Part shown: piece after piece, positions 1 through 6,206 of the stretch
How the letters are laid out: every line of letters starts with the position of its first letter
Numbering within the stretch: the stretch's first letter is position 1
NCBI GenBank assembly: GCA_905182825.1
Contig: CAJJDJ010000029.1
Span: 1 to 6,206, forward strand
DNA length: 6,206 nt
Reading direction: 5' to 3'
Source of the DNA: Thiotrichaceae bacterium UBA7359
GTDB lineage: Bacteria; Pseudomonadota; Gammaproteobacteria; Eutrophobiales; Eutrophobiaceae
Position numbers and translations under genes: made by a program
The notes under the pieces: generated by a model
What the model saw: only the letters and a program-made list of their open reading frames with translations
Told to the model about the DNA's origin: nothing
The model's database searches: none

Positions 1-693
1 CGGTTTATCTTTTTGCCAACCATGTTCAGCAAAATAGTTTGCAACACTACCTATGGCATCATTCGGATTATTCCAAATGTCAATTATATTATCCCCATCG
101 AAATCGATTGCATAATGACGATAACTGCTCGATATAAATTGTGGCATACCCATTGCTCCGGCATAAGAACCCTTCAAAGTCAGTGGGTCGAAACCCTGTT
201 CACGAGCAAGCAATAGAAATTGTTCAAATTCATTACGAAAAAATGCAGCTCGCTTTGGATAATAAAACCCGAGGGTATTAAGTGCATCGACAACGCGATA
301 ACTTCCAGCAATTCGACCATAAAATGTTTCAACGCCGATAATAGCGGTAATTATCGTTGCAGGGACGCCGAATTTTTTTTCCGCTGCTTGTAGCTTCTCC
401 CGATTTTTATTTAGAAATTCAACTCCTTCATTAATTCGTTTTTTCTTTAAAAATATATTCTTATATTTATACCAGGACAGTCTTTTCTCTGCTGGTTTTG
501 AAATTGCTTTGAGTATCGTTTCCGAAACTATCACTTGATCAAATAACTTTTTTAAACTTGTCGAATCAAAGTCATATTGGGATTCCATCTTCTTGATAAA
601 TTCATTCTGCATAATCGACAAATCTGTATTAGCCTGCGCGCAAGACACCCAGAGGTAAAACAAAGTTAATATTATTATTTTAAATTTTTTCAT
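1..693 (-). CDS. mltB: MltB/SltB1-type lytic murein transglycosylase, 3' end outside window
   Basis: This gene encodes an exported enzyme that cleaves the MurNAc-GlcNAc bond of peptidoglycan non-hydrolytically, leaving 1,6-anhydroMurNAc ends. The first 231 codons are visible and the frame is still open at the window edge; E. coli MltB is about 360 residues, so roughly the last third is probably missing. Residues 1-21 look like a signal peptide (KK start, hydrophobic core, likely cleavage after CAQA). The catalytic Glu is E122 in IIGVETFYGR (118-127). The family motif GSYAGAMGMPQF lies at 175-186, an EF-hand-like DFDGDNIID loop at 198-206, and DAIGSVANYFAEHGW at 212-226. The ATG overlaps the rodA stop (ATGA) and has no clear Shine-Dalgarno of its own, which suggests translational coupling. 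The cysteine at 18 sits in WVSC, a poor lipobox, so a soluble periplasmic form like Pseudomonas SltB1, also encoded beside rodA, is likelier than a lipoprotein. The family assignment is firm; the lipidation state is inference. Confidence 0.95.
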   Translation of the reverse strand, partial: MKKFKIIILTLFYLWVSCAQANTDLSIMQNEFIKKMESQYDFDSTSLKKLFDQVIVSETILKAISKPAEKRLSWYKYKNIFLKKKRINEGVEFLNKNREKLQAAEKKFGVPATIITAIIGVETFYGRIAGSYRVVDALNTLGFYYPKRAAFFRNEFEQFLLLAREQGFDPLTLKGSYAGAMGMPQFISSSYRHYAIDFDGDNIIDIWNNPNDAIGSVANYFAEHGWQKDKP

Positions 694-1787
694 GTTTTTG
701 ATGAAAGAAACCGTCTGTGAGTGTGTATTGACATTATGATACCGAATCCAATTGTCAATGTTACCATTGAGGTACCTCCATGGCTAACCAATGGTAATGG
801 AATTCCTACTATTGGTAATTGCCCTGTAACCATTCCCATGTTAACAAAGATATAAACAAAAAAAGTGAGTGTTAAACCACTAGCTAATAATCGGCCAAAG
901 TTGTGTTGCGCATTAATAGCAATATAAAGCCCTCGTAAAATTATGAAGAGATATATGCATAATAAAAACAACACACCTAACATTCCAAATTCTTCACAAA
1001 ATACCGCAAAGATAAAGTCAGTAGACCGTTCCGGTAAAAACTCTAAATGAGATTGTGTACCATTTAACCAGCCTTTTCCATAAAAACCACCTGAACCAAT
1101 AGCTATCTTCGATTGAATCGTATGATATCCTGCACCCAATGGATCATTCTCAGGATTCAAGAAGGTCAATACTCGTCGTTTCTGATAACTATGCATAAAA
1201 GACCAGAGTAGAGGAGCAACTGCAGCTCCCAAAGCCCCAATAACTGCAACTAGGCGCCAAGAAAGACCTGCTATAAATAAGACTGAAAAACCGGCAGCTG
1301 CTACTAACAAAGCCGTGCCTAAATCAGGCTGTTTCGCTATTAATAAAACAGGAAGTATTATCAAAAAACAAACCATCAAGACCTTCGAAATAGTTGGAGG
1401 TAGTATCTTATTAGCGAGATAATATGCAACCATCATCGGTACTGTTAGTTTCATTAGTTCTGATGGTTGGAAGCGAAACATCTTCAAGTCTAACCAACGC
1501 TGAGCACCCTTACCAACATCACCATAAAAAATAACCATTATCAACAGAATTAAACCAGTGACATATAGAACAAATGACCACCTAGCAATCTTTGCCGGCG
1601 ATAATTGAGCAATAATAATCATACCAGCTAAGGCAATAACTAATTTTATAGATTGCTTATAAACTAGTTCTATATCCTGTCCACCAGCACTATAAATCAC
1701 TACTAAACCAAGAATAGATAATGCCAAAATGCCGAAGAATAACGGAAAATCGATGTGTAGCCGCTGCCCAAGATTTTGTTCTTCCAC
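690..1787 (-). CDS. mrdB: RodA, SEDS-family peptidoglycan glycosyltransferase
   Basis: RodA (rodA/mrdB) is the inner-membrane SEDS enzyme that polymerises lipid II into glycan strands for side-wall growth, working as a complex with PBP2. The 365-residue protein matches the usual length and is mostly hydrophobic, with about ten membrane segments. SEDS landmarks are W98 in QRWLDL, E110 in FQPSELMKL, KQPDLGTAL at 152-160, FLPERSTDFIFAV at 250-262 with D257 matching the essential Asp (D262 in E. coli), and the C-terminal PLPLVSHGGTS at 330-340. The start is GTG, five bases after the mrdA stop and eight bases after an AAGGA ribosome binding site. It begins EEQNLGQRLHIDFPL, a normal RodA N-terminus, which supports this start. 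The stop overlaps the mltB start by four bases. No key residue appears to be missing. Confidence 0.97.
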   Translation of the reverse strand: MEEQNLGQRLHIDFPLFFGILALSILGLVVIYSAGGQDIELVYKQSIKLVIALAGMIIIAQLSPAKIARWSFVLYVTGLILLIMVIFYGDVGKGAQRWLDLKMFRFQPSELMKLTVPMMVAYYLANKILPPTISKVLMVCFLIILPVLLIAKQPDLGTALLVAAAGFSVLFIAGLSWRLVAVIGALGAAVAPLLWSFMHSYQKRRVLTFLNPENDPLGAGYHTIQSKIAIGSGGFYGKGWLNGTQSHLEFLPERSTDFIFAVFCEEFGMLGVLFLLCIYLFIILRGLYIAINAQHNFGRLLASGLTLTFFVYIFVNMGMVTGQLPIVGIPLPLVSHGGTSMVTLTIGFGIIMSIHTHRRFLSSKT

Positions 1788-1792
1788 GTTGA

Positions 1793-3655
1793 TTATCCTT
1801 TAGTAATTGGGTCTTTTTTTTTCATAAAATCATCAAACATTTTACGTGCTATAGGTGCAGCAACTTTTGATCCACCACCTCCATTTTCAACAATGATTGC
1901 TATGACAATTCTTGGTGCCTCTACTGGAGCAAACCCAATGAATAATGCATGGTCTTGAAACTCTTCGGCAATTTCTTCTTTTTTATAATTTTCATCTTGT
2001 GCTATTCCTATAACTTGTGCAGTACCTGTCTTGCCTGCAAAATTATATTCAGCATCTTTCCCGCTAAACCAAGCAGTTCCCCTGACATCATGCACAACAT
2101 CTTTCATCGAACGAATCACGTCATTCCAATAAGCACTATTAGAAAGTACAATCTTATTTTTAGAATGATTAGGTAAGTCATGGGCTTCATTAGTGATTGA
2201 ATTACTTGTGCCGGAAACCAGTCGTGGTCGAATTATGTGACCTCTATTTGCAAAAGTTGCCATAGCTTTCGCCAGTTGCAATGGTGTTACTAAGGCGTAG
2301 CCTTGTCCAATACCAAGTATTAATGTTTCTCCTGGAAACCAAGCTTCTCCTAACACTTCGCGCTTCCATCTTCTTGATGGCATTAGAGCTTGTTTCTCAC
2401 CTCCTATATCAATACCAGTCTTTTGTCCAAAACCAAATCTTGACATGCCTTCATATATCCGATCAATCCCCAAGTCATATGCCAAAGTATAAAAATATAC
2501 GTCGCATGATTCCATAATAGCTTTATGTAGATCAGTATGCCCATGTCCCTGCTTTTTCCAGTCCCGATATTGATGCTTATTTCCCTTCAAAGTAAACCAA
2601 CCAGGACACCACGATTCATCGGTATTATTTCTAGTGCCATTTTCCAGACCAACTAATCCCATAAATGGTTTAAATGTTGAACCCGGAGGATATTTTCCTT
2701 GAATTGCACGATTGATTAATGGTTTATCTTTTGATGCTAACAATAAATCATATGATTTAGCATCTATTCCATTTACAAACTTATTTGGATCATATCCAGG
2801 AGAACTAACAAGCGCTAGTACATCACCATTTTTTGGATCCATAGCAACGATCGCGCCACGTTTATTTTTAAGTTCATCAATTGCAATCTGTTGTAACGAA
2901 AGATCTATTGTTAAATGAATATTCTCACCCGGCTTTGGTGCAACTTTTTCAAGCACACGAATAACTCGACCCTGTGCATTAACTTCAACTTGTTGGTATC
3001 CAACATGACCGTGTAATAATGATTCATAATATTTTTCTATTCCCAGTTTACCGATATGAGTTGTTCCACTATAATTTGATTTATTTATGCTCTTAACATT
3101 CTCATCATCTATACGGGCAACATAACCAATAGCATGAACCAATTTCTCACCTAAGGGATAATACCTATTGAGTCTTGCGACAACATCAACCCCAGGGTAA
3201 CGATGTCTGTTAACTGAAAACCGTGCAACTTCTTCTTTACTTAATTTTAGTCGTAATGTAATTTTTTCAAATTTTCTTTTTTTATTAAGCGACTTTTTAA
3301 ATTTTTCAATATCACTATCTTCAATCAGAATTATTTTTTTTAATTTAGCTATAGTTTCATTGATGTTATTAATTTTCTCTGGAATCACAATAAGACTAAA
3401 TGTTGATTTATTCTCCGCAAGAATGACTCCATCACGACTATAAATAAGGCCTCTAATTGGTGGAGTAGGTATAATTTTAACCCGGTTTGTTTGTGATAAA
3501 GTTGAATAGTGAGTATTTTTTAAAATCGTCAAATAGAATATTCTTGAAACAATCATGCTGATTAAAATAAAAATTATAAATACAGACATATGAATACGCC
3601 TGGATATCAGGCTTGATTCATGATCTTTATTTTTGAAGATAAAATCTTGAGCCAT
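1793..3655 (-). CDS. mrdA: Penicillin-binding protein 2, elongation-specific DD-transpeptidase
   Basis: PBP2 is the class B penicillin-binding protein that crosslinks side-wall peptidoglycan, the partner of RodA and a beta-lactam target. The 620 residues compare with about 630 in E. coli. A short cytoplasmic tail is followed by one membrane anchor (about 23-45), then the non-catalytic pedestal (about 60-240, with RGLIYSRDGVILAEN at 68-82) and the transpeptidase domain (about 245-610). Active-site motifs are complete: S326-T-F-K329 in YPPGSTFKPF, S383-C-D385 in the SxN position, and K542-T-G-T545. C350, D365, H371 and C384 match the positions of a zinc site known in some PBP2s. The ATG lies 11 bases after the mreD stop, with CA(9)T in between and no Shine-Dalgarno. 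The next in-frame Met, M23, would lose the cytoplasmic tail, so 3655 is preferred. The gene also ends with a nine-A run encoding KKK at 612-614. Confidence 0.97.
   Translation of the reverse strand: MAQDFIFKNKDHESSLISRRIHMSVFIIFILISMIVSRIFYLTILKNTHYSTLSQTNRVKIIPTPPIRGLIYSRDGVILAENKSTFSLIVIPEKINNINETIAKLKKIILIEDSDIEKFKKSLNKKRKFEKITLRLKLSKEEVARFSVNRHRYPGVDVVARLNRYYPLGEKLVHAIGYVARIDDENVKSINKSNYSGTTHIGKLGIEKYYESLLHGHVGYQQVEVNAQGRVIRVLEKVAPKPGENIHLTIDLSLQQIAIDELKNKRGAIVAMDPKNGDVLALVSSPGYDPNKFVNGIDAKSYDLLLASKDKPLINRAIQGKYPPGSTFKPFMGLVGLENGTRNNTDESWCPGWFTLKGNKHQYRDWKKQGHGHTDLHKAIMESCDVYFYTLAYDLGIDRIYEGMSRFGFGQKTGIDIGGEKQALMPSRRWKREVLGEAWFPGETLILGIGQGYALVTPLQLAKAMATFANRGHIIRPRLVSGTSNSITNEAHDLPNHSKNKIVLSNSAYWNDVIRSMKDVVHDVRGTAWFSGKDAEYNFAGKTGTAQVIGIAQDENYKKEEIAEEFQDHALFIGFAPVEAPRIVIAIIVENGGGGSKVAAPIARKMFDDFMKKKDPITKG
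1796..1800 (-). promoter_or_regulatory. Ribosome binding site for rodA (AAGGA)
   Basis: AAGGA lies in the last codons of mrdA (AAA GGA TAA) and ends eight bases before the rodA GTG. It is the clearest Shine-Dalgarno in the window and fixes the GTG at 1787 as the start. Because it lies inside the mrdA reading frame, ribosomes finishing PBP2 would pass over it, consistent with coupled synthesis of the PBP2-RodA pair. Confidence 0.75.
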
Positions 3656-3666
3656 ATTTTTTTTTG

Positions 3667-4152
3667 CTAAGAGATTCTGTGCTTACGACGCACATCTCTC
3701 AAAATTATGAATAACCATGGCCATAACAACATGCTTGTAATTGCTGGCATCCAATAAGTCCAATCACTCGTGTCCACTCCTACATAAACTGATATCAAAA
3801 ACATTATTAGCTTGTAGAATAAAAGATAAAAACAAACCAACACTGCTTGCTGTAACAATGGATATGCTCGCATTTGTTGATGTGAATTTATTGTAAGAAG
3901 CGCTATTAAGATCATACCTAAAGCATTTTGACCAAGGATAGAACCTTGCTGTACATCTAGTAATAAACCTAAAAACCAGGCTATAAAAATACCAATGCGA
4001 TCGGGCACTGCCAGACACCAATAAATCAGGACAATTGCAACCCAAGCTGGACGCCAATTCACTGCCCAATCCGGCAAAGGTAAGGCCGTTAACATGATTG
4101 CCACTATGAAACTCATAGCAATTATCCCGTTACCTTGTTTAGATTTATTCAT
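3667..4152 (-). CDS. mreD: Rod shape-determining protein MreD
   Basis: MreD is a small inner-membrane protein that completes the MreBCD complex and modulates how MreC acts on PBP2. At 161 residues it is almost exactly the E. coli length (162). It is strongly hydrophobic with about five membrane segments. Conserved family positions are visible: RPAWV at 34-38, WCLAVPDRIGI at 45-55, GLLLDVQQGSILGQNAL at 62-78, and LLWPWLFIILR at 142-152 before a basic tail (DVRRKHR). The ATG overlaps the mreC stop (ATGA) and lacks an obvious Shine-Dalgarno, so translation is probably coupled to mreC. The stop lies 11 bases before mrdA. Sequence divergence is normal for this fast-evolving family; length, topology, motifs and position leave little doubt. 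Confidence 0.94.
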   Translation of the reverse strand: MNKSKQGNGIIAMSFIVAIMLTALPLPDWAVNWRPAWVAIVLIYWCLAVPDRIGIFIAWFLGLLLDVQQGSILGQNALGMILIALLTINSHQQMRAYPLLQQAVLVCFYLLFYKLIMFLISVYVGVDTSDWTYWMPAITSMLLWPWLFIILRDVRRKHRIS

Positions 4153-5027
4153 TTCATTAATTCTATAGTTGAGTCATCTAGATATTTATTAATTTCATAT
4201 GCTGTTTCGTTAGGCCACACCATCAATACTTCACGAAGTTGACTCAATTGAGCACTAGGTTTCATCATTATTTTTGCAAAGGGTTCACCAGGTACATGAG
4301 AGATTTTTTCAATTATTCCAACAGGATAACCTGATGGAAATCGATGAGCGAGACCAGAAGAAACGACTAGGTCACCCAATCGTATATCTGCATTGTTAGG
4401 CAAGTACTCAAGAAAGAGTTTATCATTGTTCCCAGTACCGACTGCAATAGATCGCAAACCATTTCTGTTTATCTGAACAGGTAAGGCATGGTTTGAATCC
4501 GTAATTAAAAGTACTGTACTTGAAAAAGGCCCCACATGAATAACCTGACCCATAATACCATTTGAGCTTACAATTGGTTGACCTTCATAAGCCCCTTCTC
4601 GTAGGCCTTTATTGATAACAACTTGCTTTCTAAAAGTTTGCAATTCTACTGCAATTAATTCTGCAACAAGAACTTTTTCATTAATTTCAAAAGATGATTC
4701 TAGTAATTCACGTAATCGTTTGTTTTCAGCTTCTAGAACTGCATATCGCTGTAATTTTCTACTCAAAATCAAGCGTTCTTGTTTCAATTGCTCGTTTTTT
4801 TTTAACAAAGTGTTATGCGTTACTAATGTTTTCGAGGCCCACTCCGTGAGTTCGACAGGTAAATTAACGACGTATTGTATGGGGTATACCAATGATGTTA
4901 GGAACGAACGTATAAATTTCGAATGACTTTGATGGGGTTCAGCAACCATCAAAAAAATCGAAATTAAAGCAAAAACTACAAAACGAATGTTATCAGAAGA
5001 ATTTGTTTGAAAAAGAGTAGTGATAAT
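4149..5027 (-). CDS. mreC: Rod shape-determining protein MreC, probable ATT start
   Basis: MreC is a bitopic inner-membrane protein whose periplasmic part binds and activates PBP2. From the proposed ATT start it has 292 residues: a short cytoplasmic tail (IITTLFQTNSSDN), a membrane helix (about 14-29, ending FLMVAEPH), a coiled coil (about 71-111, including LEAENKRLRELL) and the two beta-barrel domains (about 118-272) with GAYEGQPIVSSNGIMGQV, DSNHALPVQINRNGLR, DIRLGDLVVSSGL and FPSGYPVGII. It lacks the long Pro/Ala-rich tail of E. coli MreC. The first canonical start is TTG at 4952, or ATG at 4949; either removes the cytoplasmic tail and most of the membrane helix, and neither has a Shine-Dalgarno. 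The open frame runs up to a TAG at 5040-5042. ATT at 5025-5027 is preferred because GAGG sits nine bases upstream and the resulting N-terminus aligns with Pseudomonas-type MreC (MIKPLF...). ATC at 5022-5024 is the alternative. Gene identity is firm; the exact start is inference. Confidence 0.9.
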   Translation of the reverse strand: MITTLFQTNSSDNIRFVVFALISIFLMVAEPHQSHSKFIRSFLTSLVYPIQYVVNLPVELTEWASKTLVTHNTLLKKNEQLKQERLILSRKLQRYAVLEAENKRLRELLESSFEINEKVLVAELIAVELQTFRKQVVINKGLREGAYEGQPIVSSNGIMGQVIHVGPFSSTVLLITDSNHALPVQINRNGLRSIAVGTGNNDKLFLEYLPNNADIRLGDLVVSSGLAHRFPSGYPVGIIEKISHVPGEPFAKIMMKPSAQLSQLREVLMVWPNETAYEINKYLDDSTIELMK

Positions 5028-5050
5028 TAATGACCGCCTCTAGTAATTAC
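5023..5050 (-). promoter_or_regulatory. mreC translation initiation region with GAGG site and possible hairpin
   Basis: GAGG (5037-5040) lies in the 19-base mreB-mreC gap, nine bases before ATT at 5027. It is the only purine-rich ribosome binding site upstream of mreC, and its position argues for initiation here and not at the TTG 75 bases further on. GTAATTA (5044-5050), overlapping the mreB stop, can pair with TAATTAT (5023-5029) around a 14-base loop. That weak seven-pair stem would hold the proposed start codon in the stem and GAGG in the loop. The ribosome binding site is fairly well supported; the hairpin is AU-rich and could be chance. Confidence 0.5.
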
Positions 5051-6093
5051 TCCACCGTAAGAATATCTGCACCAAACTCATCAATCATTTCTAAATAACG
5101 TCCACCGCCTCTTGCAACACACGTCAATGGATCTTCTGCGATGATTACAGGTAAACCAGTTTCTTCCATTAAGAGTCTGTCTAAATCTCTCAACAAAGCA
5201 CCCCCACCCGTCAATACTAAACCACGTTCTGCAACATCAGAACCTAATTCCGGTGGTGTCTTTTCTAAAGCATTTTTTACAGTACCAACTATTCCAGTTA
5301 ATGGTTCTTGTAAGGCTTCAAGTATTTCATTGCTGTTCAATGTGAAGCTTCTAGGAATGCCTTCTGCGAGGTTACGGCCCCTTACTTCCATTTCATGTAT
5401 TTCATTACCCGGATAAGCACATCCTAATTCATGTTTAATGCGCTCTGCCGTAGACTCTCCAATCAAGCTTCCATAATTTCGACGTACATAATTAATTATG
5501 GCTTCATCGAATCTATCACCGCCAATACGAACTGAGTCGGAATAGACGATCCCATTTAATGAAATAACAGCGACTTCAGTTGTACCGCCACCAATATCTA
5601 ACACCATAGAACCGCGCGCATGACTAACTGGCATTCCAGCACCTATCGCAGCTGCCATAGGCTCTTCAATTAAGTGTACCGTTCTAGCACCAGCGCCACT
5701 TGCCGACTCTCGAATAGCACGTCGTTCTACCTGAGTCGACCCACAAGGAACGCAGACCAGCACGCGTGGGCTTGGTCTGAACACTGTAGAACCATGTGCT
5801 TGGTGAATAAAATATTGCAACATTTTTTCAGTCACCGTGAAATCAGCAATAACACCATCTTTTAATGGTCGAATTGCGGTGATATGTCCTGGTGTCCTAC
5901 CCAGCATTTTTTTTGCTTCAGTTCCTACGGCACGTATTGATTTAGCATTTATTTTGCCGCCGTCATTACGAATCGCAACAACCGAAGGTTCATTCAGAAC
6001 AATGCCCTTTCCAATCACATAAATAAGCGTATTTGCGGTACCTAAATCAATAGATAAGTCGTTGGAAAAAAAACCTCTTAATCTGTTAAACAT
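5047..6093 (-). CDS. mreB: Rod shape-determining protein MreB, bacterial actin homologue
   Basis: MreB is an actin-like ATPase that forms antiparallel double filaments on the inner face of the cytoplasmic membrane and orients the elongation machinery. The 348 residues (347 in E. coli) match the family throughout. The N-terminal MFNRLRGFFSNDL is the amphipathic membrane-binding segment. Nucleotide-binding motifs are intact: phosphate 1 DLGTANTLIYV at 16-26, phosphate 2 VLDIGGGTTEVAVISL at 164-179, and the adenosine loop LVLTGGGALLRDL at 292-304. IEEPMAAAIGAG at 142-153 and RIGGDRFDEAIINYVRRNYG at 189-208 are also near-identical to E. coli. The ATG gives the standard N-terminus, although the upstream CTGGTTTAATAA has no good Shine-Dalgarno. 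It is the first gene of the visible operon. No substitution at a known functional site is apparent. Confidence 0.98.
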   Translation of the reverse strand: MFNRLRGFFSNDLSIDLGTANTLIYVIGKGIVLNEPSVVAIRNDGGKINAKSIRAVGTEAKKMLGRTPGHITAIRPLKDGVIADFTVTEKMLQYFIHQAHGSTVFRPSPRVLVCVPCGSTQVERRAIRESASGAGARTVHLIEEPMAAAIGAGMPVSHARGSMVLDIGGGTTEVAVISLNGIVYSDSVRIGGDRFDEAIINYVRRNYGSLIGESTAERIKHELGCAYPGNEIHEMEVRGRNLAEGIPRSFTLNSNEILEALQEPLTGIVGTVKNALEKTPPELGSDVAERGLVLTGGGALLRDLDRLLMEETGLPVIIAEDPLTCVARGGGRYLEMIDEFGADILTVE

Positions 6094-6206
6094 TTATTAA
6101 ACCAGTTAGTTAGTATGGACATTGTGATATAGTTTCAGGAAGTGGTCATATAATCAAGATTGAATAGCAACTATCTTATGCTGAAGCCCTGTATAATCAA
6201 ATTTTA
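6094..6206 (-). promoter_or_regulatory. mreB leader, possible weak promoter at 6173-6200
   Basis: This 113-base non-coding stretch lies upstream of mreB, where the operon promoter is expected. The best minus-strand sigma70-like pair I can find is TTGATT (6195-6200) and TAAGAT (6173-6178) with a 16-base spacer, each matching four of six consensus bases. No hairpin, riboswitch fold or clear operator is visible. The assignment is tentative because such matches are common in AT-rich DNA, and the true promoter may lie beyond the window edge. Confidence 0.2.
6149..6200. repeat. Two direct copies of TATAATCAA, 43 bases apart
   Basis: TATAATCAA occurs on the plus strand at 6149-6157 and 6192-6200, both in the mreB leader. 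Each contains a perfect TATAAT, which could be a -10 element for rightward transcription; in Pseudomonas a gatC gene lies divergently upstream of mreB. Neither copy has a recognisable -35 at 16-18 bases, so promoter function is doubtful. On the minus strand the repeat reads TTGATTATA, and the distal copy supplies the possible mreB -35. Confidence 0.25.

Noticed and set aside
13..216. Rightward open frame opposite the mltB coding region
   Set aside because: It is antisense to well-conserved MltB motifs, has no ribosome binding site and resembles no protein I know.
1814..1822. Nine-A run near the 3' end of mrdA as a programmed frameshift site
   Set aside because: It encodes KKK close to the C-terminus. 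A -1 slip would end after RPNY, and there is no downstream stimulatory hairpin. Runs of 8-9 A also occur elsewhere in this AT-rich window.
3764..4069. Leftward 101-codon open frame inside mreD in another frame
   Set aside because: MreD in the overlapping frame matches the family in length and motifs, while this product has no membrane pattern or recognisable motif. It is a shadow frame.
4612..4926. Rightward 104-codon open frame opposite mreC
   Set aside because: It lies antisense to the MreC coiled coil and first beta domain. The low-complexity Ser/Asn/Phe-rich product reflects the complement of mreC codons.
5042..5051. Perfect palindrome AGTAATTACT across the mreB stop as an operator or terminator
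   Set aside because: There is no loop, no GC-rich stem and no T tract, and its AT-rich half-sites are easily found by chance. It is better considered with the mreC initiation region.
5141..5416. Rightward open frame opposite mreB
   Set aside because: It is antisense to the highly conserved MreB C-terminal region and has no independent coding evidence.
6192..6197. TATAAT on the plus strand as a promoter for a divergent gene
   Set aside because: No acceptable -35 hexamer at 16-18 bases upstream and no gene visible before the window ends, so it is only noted as part of the repeat.

Overview
The window is a single leftward (minus-strand) run of six genes for side-wall peptidoglycan synthesis and rod shape: mreB, mreC, mreD, mrdA (PBP2), mrdB (rodA) and the 5' part of mltB, which runs off the left edge. 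All five complete proteins resemble gammaproteobacterial homologues along their full length (MreB is close to E. coli MreB; MreC resembles Pseudomonas MreC), and the DNA is clearly AT-rich by eye. An AT-rich gammaproteobacterium is the best reading; I cannot name the genus. I see no mobile element, RNA gene, CRISPR array or rho-independent terminator.

Layout from right to left, in the direction of transcription: 6094-6206 is a 113-base leader with at best weak promoter signals; mreB 6093-5047; a 19-base gap carrying a ribosome binding site; mreC 5027-4149; mreD 4152-3667 (ATGA overlap with mreC); an 11-base A-rich gap; mrdA 3655-1793; a 5-base gap; rodA 1787-690 (GTG start); mltB from 693 to the window edge (ATGA overlap with rodA). 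Spacing this tight with no terminator implies one polycistronic, translationally coupled operon.

Together the products form most of the elongasome. MreB filaments under the inner membrane organise MreC and MreD; the periplasmic part of MreC activates PBP2; PBP2 (transpeptidase) and RodA (SEDS glycosyltransferase) polymerise and crosslink glycan; the MltB-type lytic transglycosylase cleaves glycan strands to allow insertion and turnover.

The most unusual point is the start of mreC. The conserved N-terminal segment and membrane anchor of MreC are encoded upstream of the first canonical start codon (TTG at 4952), in a stretch with no ATG or GTG in any frame. The best-fitting start is a non-canonical ATT at 5027, nine bases after a GAGG ribosome binding site. 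A second point is a likely zinc site in PBP2 (C350, D365, H371, C384) next to the catalytic serine.
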